Of a DNA stretch of 64,000 nucleotides, positions 63,741 through 64,000 are shown piece by piece. Under the pieces are notes generated by a model. The model made no database searches. It worked only from the letters and a program-made list of their open reading frames with translations, and was not told the origin of the DNA. The stretch's first letter is position 1, and each line of letters begins with the position of its first letter. The position numbers were made by a program, and so were the translations under genes. The stretch spans positions 14,426,807 through 14,490,806 of the forward strand of contig JAVIAB010000160.1 in NCBI GenBank assembly GCA_032433765.1, read 5' to 3'. Source of the stretch: Megaustenia siamemsis (taxonomy: Eukaryota > Mollusca > Gastropoda > Stylommatophora > Ariophantidae).

Positions 63741-63840
63741 TCAGCTAATTCGCTTATATCGTCATTTCCAACACCATCTGGACCAGAAGTAGTGTTACGT
63801 GACCTTTTCTTGTACGAATGTCATCTGTTGTAATGTCATC
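63741..63840 (-). pseudogene. Small fragment related to the 5' edge of the NL1 copy at 58.69-58.78 kb
   Basis: GTCAGCTAATTCGCTTATAT, ACACCATCTGGACCAGAAGT and GTTACGTGACCTTTT align with 58694-58764. Too short to classify alone. Confidence 0.55.
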
Positions 63841-63879
63841 TGTTGTAATGTCATCCATTATGAAACCCATAACATATCG

Positions 63880-63970
63880 GGACGTTAACTCTAACAGCGA
63901 TGGACAGCAATGGACAGTAATGGACTGTAATGGACAGCGATGGACAGCGATGAACAGTAATGGACGGTGA
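63880..63970. repeat. Short GATGGACAGYAATGGACAG repeat
   Basis: About eight imperfect 10-11 bp AATGGACAGT/GATGGACAGC units. Confidence 0.85.
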
Positions 63971-64000
63971 AACGCTTAATGTGCCTTATGAAACAGAAAA

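Overview
This looks like a piece of an AT-rich animal nuclear genome. It has many diverged non-LTR retrotransposon fragments, several tRNA-derived SINE families with 9-14 bp target-site duplications, abundant microsatellites and minisatellites, and no compact operon-like coding. The retroelement C-termini resemble those common in lophotrochozoan (mollusc-like) genomes; the phylum is an inference, not something the window proves. I found no convincing host protein-coding gene and no RNA gene outside SINE heads. Essentially everything recognisable is mobile DNA or tandem repeat.

Names used here are local labels. Non-LTR families: NL1 (RT + RNase H), NL2 (endonuclease + RT + RNase H, ends in a (GA)n tail), NL3 and NL4 (RTE-like, end in TGATGA repeats), NL5 (ends in a GAA-type tail), NL6 (near full-length endonuclease-RT at 42.5-45.75 kb), NL7-NL10 (single C-terminal fragments). 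SINE families: SINE-1 and SINE-2 (different tRNA-like heads, shared body), SINE-3 to SINE-7.

Layout. 0-3 kb: NL5 3' end whose last coding segment is amplified into a 38-bp array. 3.07-6.54 kb: an NL1 copy split by a complete IS630-Tc1-mariner-type DNA transposon (3159-5549) with perfect 23-bp inverted repeats, TA duplications and an apparently intact 427-aa transposase. 6.5-12.8 kb: simple repeats, an NL2 3' half, SINE-1, a 32-bp minisatellite grown inside an unclassified repeat, SINE-2, NL5. 13-23.4 kb: mostly satellites (45, 17, 26, 60 and 22 bp units) with SINE-3, SINE-1/SINE-4 nested, and SINE-6. 23.4-29 kb: NL3, NL4 and NL5 fragments. 29.4-32.4 kb: a direct duplication enclosing 1 kb of polypyrimidine and an inverted NL2. 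32.4-37.3 kb: a 3.5-kb NL2 copy inside a 14-bp array, itself carrying a 732-bp insertion, then a 54-bp array split by SINE-6. 37.3-42.5 kb: NL3, NL10 split by SINE-5, polypurine tract, NL4, NL3, SINE-7. 42.5-45.75 kb: NL6. 45.8-54.3 kb: arrays (27, 40, 50 and 25 bp) interrupted by NL2, NL4, NL7, NL3 and SINEs, one SINE having an internal inversion typical of twin priming. 54.3-64 kb: a quiet stretch, then SINE-2, NL4, a long decayed NL1, SINE-4, NL3, an array of SINE heads, and a TATC microsatellite attached to the 3' end of NL9.

The unifying theme is that the tandem repeats are often not independent of the mobile elements. Several arrays are amplified pieces of a retrotransposon or SINE, or grow out of a retroelement's 3' microsatellite tail. 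The only element that looks potentially functional at protein level is the DNA transposon. NL6 is near-intact apart from two homopolymer frameshifts.
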